A DNA stretch of 64,000 bases from Pseudoips prasinana (Eukaryota > Arthropoda > Insecta > Lepidoptera > Nolidae): assembly GCA_951640165.1 (NCBI GenBank), contig OX621244.1, positions 17,812,001-17,876,000 on the forward strand, read 5' to 3'. Below, piece after piece: positions 36,081-48,639 of the stretch. Position numbers and translations under genes: made by a program. Within the stretch, counting starts at the first letter, position 1, and each line of letters opens with the position of its first letter. The notes under the pieces are model-generated. The model ran no database searches. It saw nothing but the letters and a program-made list of their open reading frames with translations, and was not told the DNA's origin.

Positions 36081-38340
36081 TGATGTTAAATAAAAAAAAC
36101 ATGTCCATACTAATTCCTACAAAAATGTATAGCATGTCTCCTTGTTGCTGAATTTGTTAGAGAGCAAGTATTTCACTTCGTAACATCTTTTTAAACTTAC
36201 GTGGTTATTAATTATTATTTATATTAATATATTACATTATTATTATCGCACAGCGTGATATTTACTCTGCTTTGACTACCGTTTCGGTAAAGAATAATAA
36301 AGTAATGTCTTAATATCAATTGATGTCAAACCTCAGGTGTAGAGCACCGCAGGAAAGAGTATTATCGGGCGTTTACTTCCAAGAAAACACTATTCAGTAA
36401 CAGTTGTCAGAATGATGGCATTGTTACACCGCCGGCCTTCAGAAAACAATTAAATCAGTTACTTTTAATCCTAATCTGTCCAAGCCTATTGCCGTCTCAT
36501 TGGATTATAAAAGTAACAGAAGAATGAATCAATGTGTACAATATGACCTTTACTTTTATAATGACGCTGTTTGATATATTTTAATCATTTAGTAATCCAT
36601 TTAAATAAATTTTACTTCAGTTCAGCATCAAGATGGGCCATAATGTCTTACCCTATAAGAGTAATAAATAGCAGAAATTTGGAATACAATTATGATAACT
36701 TTATTAGTGTTACTTTGTGTGACTGAGATTGCTAACCCATGATCCCGTTCCCGCAGAGTTCTGGAACTCATGTGGGACAAAACATGTCAACAACGCCTGA
36801 GAATATCGCCTTCAGGATTTGAAGCGTCTACAGTGTACAATCTCCTCTCGCCATAAGCGGATCGTAGGTTTGAAACCATCTTGCTTGGTAAAAAGCTAGC
36901 TAAAGCCTGTCTTAAAAGTTCGTGACGTCTTTCATGGCCCCGTCCTAATTCATCAGAATTATGGAAGCACGTGCTCGGCGTCACGACGTCTAAGAAAGAC
37001 ATCTTAATTTACTTCAACTCTTAATCTTTTCAATGAAAATCTCTATGCAATTTTTCTCGTATTTGGAATTGTAAGTTACAAAGCAGGCACAATAAAATAT
37101 AATAGATGAGCCCGTAATATCCGTAGATGTTTCCGATGACCTCATTACGATCGAGGACAAATTATATCTGGTTAGCAATTGGTCCAAATCATTGGTTTCC
37201 TTACTGATAATCACATGCTCATTAATACCTTTGACAAAACAAGCATTAAATTCACATTTTGTTGTGTGTCCATTTTTATCTCACTTAATGCTCAGTGGCT
37301 CTTTAGGATTATTCTATAATAAAATATGATTTAGAATTTCCCGTTCCCGAGAAAGACCCAACCCAAATTTAGAACCATGTTTAATGTTTACTTGATTCTA
37401 TTTTTATGATACTTTTGCATACAACCGATAAAAACATATTTCAATATAATATTGAATGTTTACTATTAAACTATTGATTATTACAATTCATTGTAAATTC
37501 TTATAAATAAATCATTTGAATCTTAGTTTAAAATGCTTGTTTTGACTCTTTAAAACCTCAATCTTACCTCAATGTATGTACGTGTAATACATAACCATAA
37601 ATACCAGCCATAAATACTATTTCTATTTGAATGTTTAATTTATTTATGCATGGTCAATAAAAATGTTTATTACATGACTAAGTTTACAGCCTGTGTTTTG
37701 AGTATGGTCGGAGAATAATTATGGCCAAGTTCAAAAGTTTATGGTTTGGGTAGATTTTCAGGCGAAGACGAAACAAACTTGGTATGTAGTTGTTAGATAT
37801 ACTTATATAGTAAATATAACTCTTCGAAGAAATACAGCCATTCCAAACTTGCTCCACGCGTCTCCGACAAACATATCTGGATTTATATCAGAAAGTTATA
37901 AATATTACACTTCACCAACATTCAACATATACTTTGGTCGGTATCAAAAATAAACACTATGATAATTTAGTTACCCTTACATAAAAAAATATTCATTTAA
38001 ACTAAGGTACCTCCGTAGTAAAATGAACCATTGCAAACCTAACATGGTTCCAGATACTTGACTCATTATAAAGGTCTGAAAAAGTAAACATAACATTTTT
38101 TTTCGATGTAATTCGCATTAACTCTTACTTCCTAGAATTATACAAATAATGTGAGTACCTAAAATAAACTTATTTATAGCCTATAACTACCGTTGTCAAA
38201 TCTATTTCTAAGTTCGTAATTATTTTTTAAACGATTTTCGCAAAGCACCCTTCACAACAAGAACATTTTGTCTAATTTCACAGCCAGAAATGATACTTGC
38301 CTTAGGCTGCAAACTTTGCTTTTATTTAGGTATCAGGTGT
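36081..38340. other. Non-coding stretch with a GC-richer unassigned patch at 36740-37010
   Basis: A 71-codon minus frame (37002-36787) lies in a patch of near-balanced base composition, suggesting old coding or transposon origin. I do not recognise it. The rest is AT-rich. Confidence 0.4.
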
Positions 38341-38369
38341 CCATATTAATTTGAAAGAGTACCTTTCCA

Positions 38370-38387
38370 TGGCCTCACGGCAACAGG
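38370..38387 (+). CDS. Candidate first coding exon (six codons) at a CpG-rich patch
   Basis: ATGGCCTCACGGCAACAG|GTGAGTG gives a start in good context (tttccATGG), six codons (MASRQQ) and a consensus donor. The next 80 bases are strongly CpG-rich ('gcgcaggcgcggcgcgcgcg'), unlike the surroundings. Together this looks like a promoter-proximal first exon. No second exon was identified, so this is weak. The frame running on through the CpG patch from 38391 has no ATG start. Confidence 0.25.
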
Positions 38388-38619
38388 TGAGTGTCTCGGC
38401 GCAGGCGCGGCGCGCGCGTCGATACCGCTCCCCGCGTCGCCGCCACCCCCTTCGCCTCTGCCAGCTACCCTCGCCCATTCACACACGCACACATGCATTC
38501 TTACACACCCACTGACGATGAAGTAGCATTATTACAGACTGTAACACATCCATACCGTTACAAACACTTCTGTAAAAATGGTAAGCTCTTATCGTCACTG
38601 CCGTGCTGAGACGTATGGT

Positions 38620-40165
38620 TCACTGTCCTTGCTTAAGTTAACTATACGTATATACATTTATGTTACAGCTCAGAAATAACAATGGGATCAAATGTGTCAC
38701 AGATTTGAACAACTTATAGCGCCTTAGCTGTCATATTTCGATGATAACAACAATAACAAAGTGCGGGTGGCGAAATACACCGAGGTGTTTATTAACAGTC
38801 CGAGAGATTAGGTGCCAACAATCAAGGTTAGGGAATGGCAACGTCAATCACGTTTTGGGTGTCCATCAAAACCCGGAAAACGAAGCCAGTAAACATTACA
38901 GCAGCGCGGCACGTATACTTCTATACTCTGTCCATTCGTCTATTATCTTTTTGACAGCGTAATGTCATGCTTTATTGACTAATAACACCCACTTTGTGAA
39001 GTACCCTATCCATGACACTGACCACTGACTATAAAGCTGGTCTTGAAATAAAATTAATCGACCATAATTAATTTGACTTTATTTTCATTCTTTATTGCTC
39101 ACAGAAAAATATAAAGTTCAAACAAGTGTATTTTGTTTTTATTTGTAAATTCATGTACTTACAAAGGCGAGCGTAACCATTGGTGACTTTTCTTAGGATA
39201 TTTTAACAAGGGTAAAAACAATGTACAGCGTCACAAGGTGCTAGGACGTCTTTAATTTCGAACTGACAAAAAGGTAATAAACGCTTGGACAGAGTATAGA
39301 TTTTCGCTAAGTTTCCCTAATTGGCCGTCACAAGTAATTTCCCCGAGTATAATGACGTCATGGCTTTTTAAACTGCTCCCTGTTGCAGTTTATTCGTTAA
39401 ACGATGTAAAGTAAAATGAACGTCGATAGTAGTCCATTCTAGTAGTGGTACTTAACTCGATTGAATATCAAGGCGAGAGTGTTTAAGCATTTTTAATTAT
39501 TAAATTTATGATTAAATTGGACTTTAACTGACCTGTTAGTGACCCTGACTCCTAAGCTAAGGGACGTGGGTATAGTAGACAGATTATAAGTTATAGCTCT
39601 CAAACGAATAACAAAATTGCGAAAAAAGTTAAATTTAATTGGCCTTTGCTAGTAAAATTCCAAGTTTTTAAATTAGTTTGAATTATAGAAAATCCAATCA
39701 TCTTTTATATATTCATGATCAAAAGTGAAGTGAAAAACAAATTTAAACATAAAATATATTGAAATGAACATAAAAGGTACTATGATGTCCAATTGTTCAT
39801 AGTTCAGGATTTTCGGAAAGTATAGCAATACCGTGTGTAAATTAACTCTAAGCTTGCTACGAAGTCTGGTCTGCTACGCCAGCTACACTGGTTTTTCTAC
39901 GTCGAAGCGATGATTGCGTTAAATTAGCTATTATACGCAACAATTAATGTATGATATTCAAAAAAAAATTAAAGAGATCAATTTGTATAGAAATAAAGTT
40001 GAATAGATCATAACATGAATACTTTACGAACCTTTACAAAAATTTTTGTCATACATATATAAAATAAATTGATCATGCGTTTGGAAGTGATAAGTAGGTA
40101 CCCTTGTTATGATTTTATTAAATTTGCGATGTCAATTCACCCATGTTTCTTTGAATATATTGATG
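38620..40165. other. AT-rich non-coding stretch
   Basis: No recognisable genes. The 73-codon frame at 38741-38962 has no supporting signals. Confidence 0.45.
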
Positions 40166-40653
40166 GAGAAATAATGAAATAATGAAATTTATTCAGCACT
40201 TGGGTATTTACATACACTTGTACTTGTCAAGCTCACATTGTATTACATAAACACAGTTTAAAACAGTAATTAAAGTAACAAAATATTTTAAATTAGTCCG
40301 TCCGTGCGGTCTGTTTCGTCACATGTATTTTTAATATTCTTAAATAAATAATAACTAGCAAGTTACTAAGCATCTAGCAATAGTATATCAAATTAAAGAA
40401 TTGAAAACAACGAGCAGTTGGCTAGCGCAAAAGGCTCTCAACCAGTAGCTTAGTTTAAACGAGTAATACCTGAGGGCACCCTTATGGGCCACATCTCAGG
40501 CGGCCACTGTAGTAAAAAGATGGAATTCGAAATGGGGGTCAGATCACTTCCACGGTATTATCGATCACGTGTTAAGGGGGCAACGCAATCCTCGGCGCTG
40601 AGGATCCTACCCTAGCTAGCCTGCGGCTTTCTCTAGCTACCTAGGTGGACGAC
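40166..40653 (-). mobile_element. About 490-bp retroposon-like repeat, copy 2 (inverted partner 31462-31950)
   Basis: The reverse complement starts 'gtcgtccacctaggtagcta' and ends 'gctgaataaatttcattatt', with the same internal order as copy 1 plus scattered substitutions and small indels. Both copies end at the same 5' base, suggesting a full-length unit, not random truncation. Confidence 0.75.
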
Positions 40654-41220
40654 CCGGAGAAGAAAGCCACAAAGAAACTCCGAGCTTGCTTTTTTCGTCT
40701 TCTTTTGCTTTTTGTTTTCGATTTATATTATATCTTTTTTTAACATCGTTTTTGTTTTTACATTGTGATTGGCTGGTATGAGGATTCCCCTTTCAGTTTT
40801 TCGAGATCAATTTTATTTTTATTATTCACAAAATGCGCTCCGCGCTATTGTTTGTCTGACTAAAGGCAGTCTGGGCAATAAATAGGCGTAAATAAATCGG
40901 TGCCGGTTTTATCTACTTTATTCTTAAATCTTCGGCCTCTTATCTTAAGGCCTCATGAGAAATCACGACCGCATTTGTGCACCAAATTGGCATAACTTAA
41001 TTCGCGTATTTAAAATCATCTTCATTTTCCTATGAATAGTCTACATAATATATTATTTTATCTACAATACTAGACTTAGATATACGGATGGAAGATAGCT
41101 CATAAGGCGACCCTTCTTTTGGTTTTTTTTTATTTTACAACACGCGTTTTGGCCAATTTGTGGTGACGTATACAACGTTACCACAAGCTGTTCCGAGTGT
41201 TCTAGTAATAATAATAATAT
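40654..41220. other. Non-coding stretch
   Basis: No recognisable genes. A GC-richer word cluster near 41140-41200 is not identified. Confidence 0.4.
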
Positions 41221-41320
41221 CTTAGGACATTATTCACACACGGTCATCTGATCCAAAACTAAGCTAAGCATAGCAACATATACTACATTCTTTTGTAAAT
41301 ACATACTTATATAGATAGTT
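41221..41320 (-). repeat. Family-B SINE tail
   Basis: 'cattattcacacacggtcat' and 'ctgatccaaaactaagctaa' are the complement of the family tail, next to an AAT run. Confidence 0.6.
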
Positions 41321-42154
41321 ACTAGTCTATCCTGTATCCCTATCGTATAATATATTCTATTCGCTAAACGGCTTAGATGCCAATGGTTAAAATTATTTTT
41401 GTCACTTTTTGTTTAATTTTATAACTTATTTTACTAAATTTGATTTTAAAGTTGTTTTTTTTTTAATAACAACAAGTTTGGTAGTCTAGCCAATAAGATT
41501 GAAGCCATTAAACATTTATTATATCGCCTGAATTTAGGTGCCAATAAAACTTTTTTACTAAGCCATTGCTGTCCATCCCTCATGAATCGTGACCAGTAAG
41601 TAGACCGGATGAGTTGAAATTTCAAATGTTTTATTTTTTAATTCTTAATATAGACGTAACAACATATAATAATAATGAACTAAAATCAAAGAAGAAAGTT
41701 GATTGAAATGATTCAATGACTAGAAACTTTTACCCTTTATGTGCGATTGGTTGGTCTTTTATTTTCTTCTTAATGTCTAGGAATGTTTAAAACCCGTTCT
41801 ATTAGTATTTCTCACAAGATTCACATAAATGCTGCGTTATCCATTTTATGGATGTATCTCTAGCGATATCTGTTATTCTTGGTTAAGCTTTGTAAATGCC
41901 ATATTAAGACATAATACATTTAAAGCAAGCTTATACAAAGCTTATTTTTGATATAATAGAGATATTACTCTTGTGCGACTTTAGTAAAGCTTAAAGCGAT
42001 TTCAGCGGCATAAAGAGCAGTGTTTTGACTGTATTTTCGCTTATCGTCCTAATCGCTTATTTTTCATGAGCAATTAATAAAAAAATTAACTTCATCTAGT
42101 ACTCTGTTGTGATCGTATCAGGTAGGCAAAGATGAAAAGAAAATTAATGAAAAG
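41321..42154. other. AT-rich non-coding stretch
   Basis: Nothing recognised. Confidence 0.45.
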
Positions 42155-42338
42155 ACAACGCCCGTACTAGGTAAATGAAACACGGTGGCGCAGGGTACTT
42201 TACAGACATGCGATTGACAGAGTACTACTAGTCTCAGAACGACTATTTATGCGTCACACAAATAGTATTCCTGTGCAGGAATTGAACCCGGCACATTAAG
42301 TGGTGAAGCGACTGTCTTAATCACATGTGCAGTTGCAA
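42155..42338 (-). repeat. Family-A SINE, diverged
   Basis: 'gacaacgcccgtactaggta' (tail complement), 'cagaacgactatttatgcgt' and 'ggaattgaacccggcaca' (B-box complement) are in family order, but many positions differ from the 43018 copy. Confidence 0.65.
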
Positions 42339-42359
42339 TCTGGTTCTTCGTTTATGATA

Positions 42360-42544
42360 AACTAGCTGTGCCCTGCGGTTCTACCCGCGTTAAACTTTAT
42401 AAATTATAGCCTATAGGCTATATTAATCTAGGGATTCAGCTAAATTCATACCAAATTTTATTGAAATCGCTCCAGCCGTTTAGACGTGAAGAAGTAACAA
42501 ACATACATACTTACAAACTTTTGTCTTTTTTAATATGAGTGTGA
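42360..42544 (-). mobile_element. Short non-autonomous Helitron
   Basis: The plus-strand left end 'aaactagctgtgccctgcgg' gives a CTAG-T minus-strand terminus. The body 'ttaaactttataaattatag' and 'cgtgaagaagtaacaaaca' and the far end 'tttaatatgagtgtg' match the 33282 copy. Confidence 0.65.
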
Positions 42545-43017
42545 TTAAAACATAGTCATGGTATGAACGCAAATATCTGTAAAAATGTACCTAATAAATG
42601 TAATATAATCAGGATACATATAAAAACATTAAAAACGAAGGCTTAGAAAAATAATTATGAATTGACGCTAAAAATAACTCAGATGATCATTGTACGAATA
42701 CTCGTGAAGCATCTACACGACAGGAATCGCTCTGAAACGAGGATCGAATGCCAAAGTCCCCAACCCTTTCGAAATCCGATGATCCTCAGGCGCGGATTAC
42801 TTACTTCATGGTCGTATTTGTTATAAAAGCCTCACCTCGTCTCTATGAACCGGATATTGAAAATCCTTACTACTTTGCTTCTTAATTTTTTTTGTGCAGT
42901 CAATTTATAGATATCGGTGTTTAAACTAACAACTCAACCTGTTTCGATGTGAGGAAGATAAAAACGGAACCCTTACGTACTTACTACAAAATAGCAATCA
43001 AACATAACAACTTGACT

Positions 43018-43217
43018 GCACGTGTGGCGCAGCGGCTAAGACAGTCGCCTCGCCGCTTCGTGTCGCGGGTTCGAGTCCCGCGACGGACAGCTATTTGTAT
43101 GACCCATAAATAGTTGTTCTGAGTCTGGATGTAACTTGTGTTCGTTTGATATATGTTTGTAAAGTACCCGCGACACAGGGATAAGATAAAATATTGCGGG
43201 CGTTACCTTTAAAAAAA
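43018..43217 (+). repeat. tRNA-derived SINE, family A, full length
   Basis: The A box 'gtggcgcagcggctaagaca', B box 'gcgggttcgagtcccgcg', body 'tagttgttctgagtctggat' and tail 'ggataagataaaatattgcg' make this the reference copy for the family. Both pol III boxes are well preserved. Confidence 0.85.
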
Positions 43218-44439
43218 ATGTCTTTAATGTCTATGGTCTTGGATCAAAGTGCGATCTCTTGTCACAAAATAATAGATAAAATACAATATTCAAAATGACT
43301 CATTTATTATTCAATCGTCGGCAAAACAGTTCATGTTTGTCGGAAATCACTATAACAGACAGTTGTTTATTTGTCAGCCACATAGTCCAAAATTGAGTTT
43401 TGTTTAAATGGTATTTGCACTGTATGGAATCCTTGTGTTTGAATGCTGTCAGTGCCTTAACGTGCATTCAAAACATTAGTTGAAAATGCACGCTATTTTA
43501 GACTAAAATAGGTTAGTCAACAAAACTTCTATCCTTATTCATACAATGTTTTTCTTTGTTTTCAAGTTAGAATTAAAAGTTTAAACTAAATACCGTCATC
43601 AAAACCTATTAAAAAGTTGAAAAAGAAAATATAACATTTGAAGTAGGTGCGAACGAAAACATACAACGAATATACGTAATTATTTGTTTGGTCCAACTTC
43701 AAAGGTTATTATATAATATAATTTGGGTATTGCTGAAATTGGTTTTGAAATCGTGTTTTATTTTTAAACAGTTATTTTTACCCTTTTTAATGACTATCTA
43801 TATTAGGGTATCGACCTAAAATGAATCAAGGGCGGCGGACCCCGTGGAACTGTTGTTATCATTATAAATCCTAAGATTATTATCAGCCTTTATAAAATCG
43901 GTTAATTATAGGCACTTGTTAAATAAGGTCAGTACTTATGTATTTTTTATGGACTACCTCGACAGTCTCTCCTACATACTAAAATATGAAATATGGAGAT
44001 ACACGTAAATGGGAGCTGGGCTGTTACACGTGGGTATATAACATTTTTGTGAAACCACTTGACTGCTCAAGGCTTCATACTACTCAGAAAAGAAACACGT
44101 TAATCGGTTTTCAAATGCCAGAGTATTCGGGGTACATGCCGTGAACGAATTGAAAACCTTCATCCTTTATGAAGTCATTTAAGAAGTTCAAATACAATTA
44201 TGTTTATAAACCATATATTGTTAGCTAAATTTATTACTTTATTACCTTTTGTATCTAGCAAGTGGTGATTACCTATAATTAGATACACAATTAGATTAAA
44301 AATCTACTGTATCTTCTGTTGGTACGTCTAATAAATATAATAAAATACAAACTGTTCGATGATGCTTAACATTTATTACACTCATCCACAAAATCTAGGG
44401 ATATATTACTCTTATATTTCATCAAATATCGAAAATCTA
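43218..44439. other. AT-rich non-coding stretch
   Basis: Nothing recognised. Confidence 0.45.
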
Positions 44440-44735
44440 TGAAGAGTTTTCTCATATAGTAAATGAAACAAAGATAGGTTATTTTAAGGTCTTTAATAAA
44501 AAAACATAGACTCGCGCCTGTTTCCCAGAGGGGTAGGCAGAGACAACGGACTTCCATTTGTCACGATCCTTGCACACCTCAATTGCCTCATTTACTTTTA
44601 TTATATTCTTCTTACATGCTCGCCAGTTTAGGGCACTTCTGAACTGGCCTTTCTTGAGAACGTCTCCGATTTGGTCAAAGAATGTTCTACGAGGTCTTCC
44701 TCTTCTGGTTATTCCATTCAGACGTTTCACGTCAA
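44440..44735 (-). mobile_element. 5'-truncated LINE 3' end (RTE-like C-terminus)
   Basis: The minus frame 44730-44479 contains RRGRPRRTFFDQIGDVLKK, then CKDRDKWKSVVSAYPSGKQA. This is the typical sequence after the RT domain in RTE-like lepidopteran LINEs (a GRPR...W.D motif, then DR..W...V, then a GxxA-type end). The plus-strand word 'cccagaggggtaggcagaga' is a familiar marker of such tails. RT itself is absent. Confidence 0.75.
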
Positions 44736-45625
44736 AACAAAAAACGTTTCGTGATTATTTTTAAATTAGAAAAAAAAATTAAAGACCCTAGAAAATAAGT
44801 ACGATACCAAAACTTAATATGTTCTTATAAAACTAATAATATAATGAAACCAGCACGCTCTACCAATGGACTGACTGATAAAATTTATGACTCTCTTGCT
44901 AACACCCTTTTGGATGATGTAGGTGTTATCCATCGGCATTGTATTCATGTTTCTATTTCCGATTTTTGAGATGAATAAAACAATTTATTTATTTCTGTCA
45001 TATTAAATGTAGTTATATTTTAAATTTTGAAAAGAGAATTAAAGAGGTTTTAATTTGTATATAAACTTTTTAAGGAAAATAAATAGATTTGGAGTATAAA
45101 TTGGTCCACAATTTAGGATTAAGGTATACCTAGATTATGTTGATGTGTGTATGTGTGAAACATGATCATTAAATAAACAGACCAACATTGAATATTGTAC
45201 CCGAAACCTTAGTGAACGACCTTTGAACGTTTGATCCACCTACACAGATTTTAAATCAAATATTATCTCGTTGTTAAAGCTAATGAAGTAGAAAATGAAA
45301 TTATGTTGAACATTCTCTCCTTTAATAGCTAGAGGAATAACGAACAGTAAGTGGTTAATCCACGAGTTGGTCAGTCGCACGCGACTACTTGTTAGTGACT
45401 ATCTCGGGTTAAACCCGCCAGAAATTATGACGCTGAGCTTAATTCTTACTGTGGAAACCCACATTTTAACCCTCGTATAACATTTTGTTTAATAATTCAT
45501 GTCAAATTGTGATCCATAAATTTCAATAAGAAACCCTTTAGAAAAAGCGTCTCTTTTCAATTACTTGTAAATTTTAGGGTGGGTTGAAAATGTAACTTAA
45601 TGTAATTGCGTATAATACGCAATTG
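44736..45625. other. AT-rich stretch with one weak SINE relic
   Basis: 'acgagttggtcagtcgcacg' and 'ctcgggttaaacccgcc' near 45362-45420 resemble a tRNA-derived head. Otherwise there is nothing. Confidence 0.4.
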
Positions 45626-45882
45626 AGGCGCTCATAGCCAGATGCTCTCACCGGTCCGTAAGTGATTGGCGAGGTCAAGCAACTAGGCTCGCGGGCATTC
45701 CATAGATGGGTGACCGCCAAAGTGGTTTAATTTCTGAGCATCTCCGTGCTTCGTAGGGCACGTTAAGCTGTTGGTCCCGGTTGTAGCCATTAAGCAACAG
45801 ACGTTAAGCCATGTCAGAGGACTGGGCGGTTTGAAGAACTCTGACACTAGGGTAACCACTGCACACACGATAGGTAAGTAAG
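45626..45882 (+). repeat. 5S-rRNA-derived SINE (SINE3-like)
   Basis: 'gaggtcaagcaactaggctc' and 'catagatgggtgaccgcc' correspond to the 3' half of 5S rRNA (AGCAAC...TGGATGGGTGACCG). The lepidopteran body follows: 'tccgtgcttcgtagggcacg', 'gttggtcccggttgtagcc' and 'aactctgacactagggta'. It is not a 5S gene, because it is diverged and has a long body. The minus-strand frame is a shadow. Confidence 0.75.
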
Positions 45883-47218
45883 TATTGTACACAATTATAA
45901 GTCCATACCAACACTACTTTACTTATATCAAGCCTGAATGAATTAAGAAATCTATGAAAAATTATTACTTACGTTGAAATTTATAACACAAATTACACAT
46001 ATCAAATAAATCAAGACCTAAAATTTTATAGATTGACAAATTAGGGCACTTATCATAATTATCTGTTTCAATACGAATTGAGTTACTTTTTATATACGTT
46101 ATTGAAAGTCTAAGTTGCTAGAAAAAGGTGGCGTACTTATATATTTAAAAAGTTTTATACAAGCATCTTATCGGTAAGTTAACGGTACTGGATGCTGAGT
46201 ATTATCATGCCACAATGGTCAGATTTACTGACAAAATGAAAGCAGACGCTATAAATCGTATGAACTCTCCTTCTCCAGTTATTTATGACTATGTTTCTAG
46301 AGCCGTAGGAGAGGTAGGGAACAGCGTTCATTCACTTAAAGAGCAGCCCGCCTGGGGAAGTGCCTCCATCTTACAGAAGACATTCCTCAATAATAAGATT
46401 AATAATTTGAATGTTGTGTTTCTGCGTGCGATTTAGGTCGCCAGAGCTCATTGGGTTAGAGTGCGAAATGATGTTTGCGACTCTGTTCGTTTCAGCGTCT
46501 TAAACGTCTCCAATTTTTCTCTTATAATTTTAAAAGAAAATAGTTTTACAGAATATCGTATTTGCTTTTTTCTGTTCTTTTTCATACATTGTTTGATATT
46601 GATTATTGTTTGAATCACAAGAACAGCCTAATAATAGCTTTCCTACAAAGAATAAAAGCAATAAATACAAGGCAAAAAAAATCGACGTGGTTTCATTTAT
46701 TCTCGGTTTAAACCGTTTCATTCCTTTCCTGAATTAAAAGCATTTGGCTATTTGGGACCGCGGACGAACCGGCAAACATGTTTTTTACGACAGACCATTT
46801 TGATAAAGAATACTCCTTTCCACTGACGAGATTTAATAACCAAGTAGTAACCTGTTTGCTAGTGACATCATTTTATTGTGATGCGGGTTTTATTTGTAAT
46901 TCTCCTGAATAAAGCGTGTCTTTCATAATATCAAATGATATTATCGTTAGTAGAAGCTGCAGCCACCCATGATAAAATCTTTAACAATAAGACAAGATAT
47001 CTTTCAAGAGCTTAAACAAACGTTCAACTGATAAAATCGGTGCGCTGATGGAACTTTTGATTTCATTTCTATTGTTACTGCTTCTAATACTCGAGCTTGA
47101 AGAAGATAATTGGTATTTAAATAAGGTAACACCGGAATGTTTTTTTTTGCTCTATTATTAGTAGCATGTTCTTAAATCAATCTGAATCAATACGGTCTAC
47201 CTATTCAGTTACTCGGAT
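45883..47218. other. Stretch with an unassigned 73-codon frame
   Basis: Plus frame 46215-46436 (MVRFTDKMKADAINRMNS...) begins with ATG and has mixed composition, but I recognise no family and see no splice sites. It may be a relic of a mobile gene. The remainder is AT-rich. Confidence 0.35.
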
Positions 47219-47371
47219 ATTATATTTCGTCGCTGCATCCTCGAGATTTTCATATTACACAGTAGTACACTCTTCAATGTGCTGGACATCGAACACTTTT
47301 TTAGAGCTTGCAACATTAAAAAAGACAAAATGGCGCCTCTGCGCGCCACGTGGCCGGCTGGAAAAACTTCA
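47219..47371 (+). repeat. Left inverted terminal repeat of the DIRS element
   Basis: It runs from tatatttcgtcgctgcatcc through 'gattttcatattacacagta' and 'gcgcgccacgtggccggctg' to 'aaaaacttcatt'. From 47246 on it is complemented by 52326-52455. Its first 47 bases are complemented at 52097-52143. Confidence 0.85.
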
Positions 47372-47520
47372 TTCGCTCTTAGTGTTCGGACTTCGAAACA
47401 CCAATTCTTGTTATTTTATTTTCAGTAAACAAGTGTTATAATTATATTATAGTGACATTTAATGTGAATTACTGCAGTGGCCTATAAAAATAGGCTAGTT
47501 TAAGTGCACGAAGAAGGAAT

Positions 47521-48136
47521 ATGAAGAATAATTTGGTGCCGATTGAATCTACGCAAATGTCGAGTGTCAGCAAAAAATGTAAGTACATACTTACTCTCCA
47601 GCAAATATGAATATTTTTCGAATTCTTTTTCTATTCGTTATTGATCATGCATATTAAGGTGACCGACTGTTACAACGATACTATCATTTAATTTTATTAC
47701 CAATTATGATTCCATTACACACCCCTCTGGCAAACAGGCGTGAGTCTATGTATAATTAGATTTTAGTTTTACTAGCTGAATGTTTTCTGGCATTATTAGG
47801 TTATTCTAACCTATTTCACAGTTAGCCATTCTATGGAATAAGACCTCTCCTTTGTGTCAGATAGTACAAGCCCTGTTTTTACAACAGGTATGTACCGGTT
47901 GTAAAACCCTAATAATTACAATGCCCTGGGGCAATGTTTGGGTTAAAATCATATGGAGTTGTGATGATTTATTATTTACAACCTGATTACTTTACTTACA
48001 CAACTAACCTAGATATCTGCCACGTGTTCTCTGAACAATGGGGGCAAATTATAATGGATGCACTCAGCAAGGAGAATACAGGACTGAATCCTGAAATAGA
48101 AAATTTTCAGTTCCAGGAATTCATTAATGCTATAGA
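47521..48136 (+). CDS. Two possible exons inside the DIRS element, unrecognised
   Basis: ATG 47521 opens MKNNLVPIESTQMSSVSKK and meets a consensus donor at AAAAAAT|GTAAGT (47579/47580). A second open segment, 48014-48136, follows an acceptor-like aacctag| and continues in the matching phase (CHVFSEQWGQIIMDALSKE... QFQEFINAIE) to GAG|GTTAGT. In-phase splicing gives a continuous frame. It could be the N-terminus of the element's first ORF or a captured gene piece. I recognise no domain. Confidence 0.3.
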
Positions 48137-48639
48137 GGTTAGTTTCATTCAACCATTCAAATAGGTTTACTCTAAATAATCTGCAATGTAGTTTCTATTT
48201 AGATTAGTAGGTAACAGAAACGTACGCACATAGCCAGAATGTTTTTATTATATTTGATTGACCAAGTACACGTACAACTCAAATACAAGTCCCGATGTCG
48301 ATCCCGTCGACTTATAGGACATGTATTAGTAACATGGGTTACCAGTTTAGCGAACATGTGATTGATTTGCTAGTTTTACAGACATGGTTTCTCCAGTTTA
48401 GTTGACTGTGATTGCTGTAAAAAACTTGTGGAAAATAGAATTTGTATATGGTGAACGTGTATTAGTTTTGTTTGATATCAAGTATAACAGAAAATGTTGT
48501 TAATTGTTTGTCCATTAATTTGAAATGGTACTAGTAATTGACTACGTAACTAAGTAGCTGTAAATATTCGATCTATTAATTTGAATATTATAAGTTAATA
48601 ATACAGTATATTATATACATAATAACAAAAATAAATGTC

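Noticed and set aside
36787..37002. Minus-strand 71-codon frame as a gene
   Set aside because: Composition suggests old coding DNA but I could not identify a family or exon borders.
43018..43092. tRNA gene candidate
   Set aside because: Same reason: the body matches four other SINE copies in the window.
45660..45720. 5S rRNA gene candidate
   Set aside because: Only the 3' half resembles 5S, with changes, and a SINE body follows.
46215..46436. 73-codon frame MVRFTDKMKADAIN... as a gene
   Set aside because: It has an ATG start and mixed composition but no recognised family and no flanking gene structure; left as unassigned.
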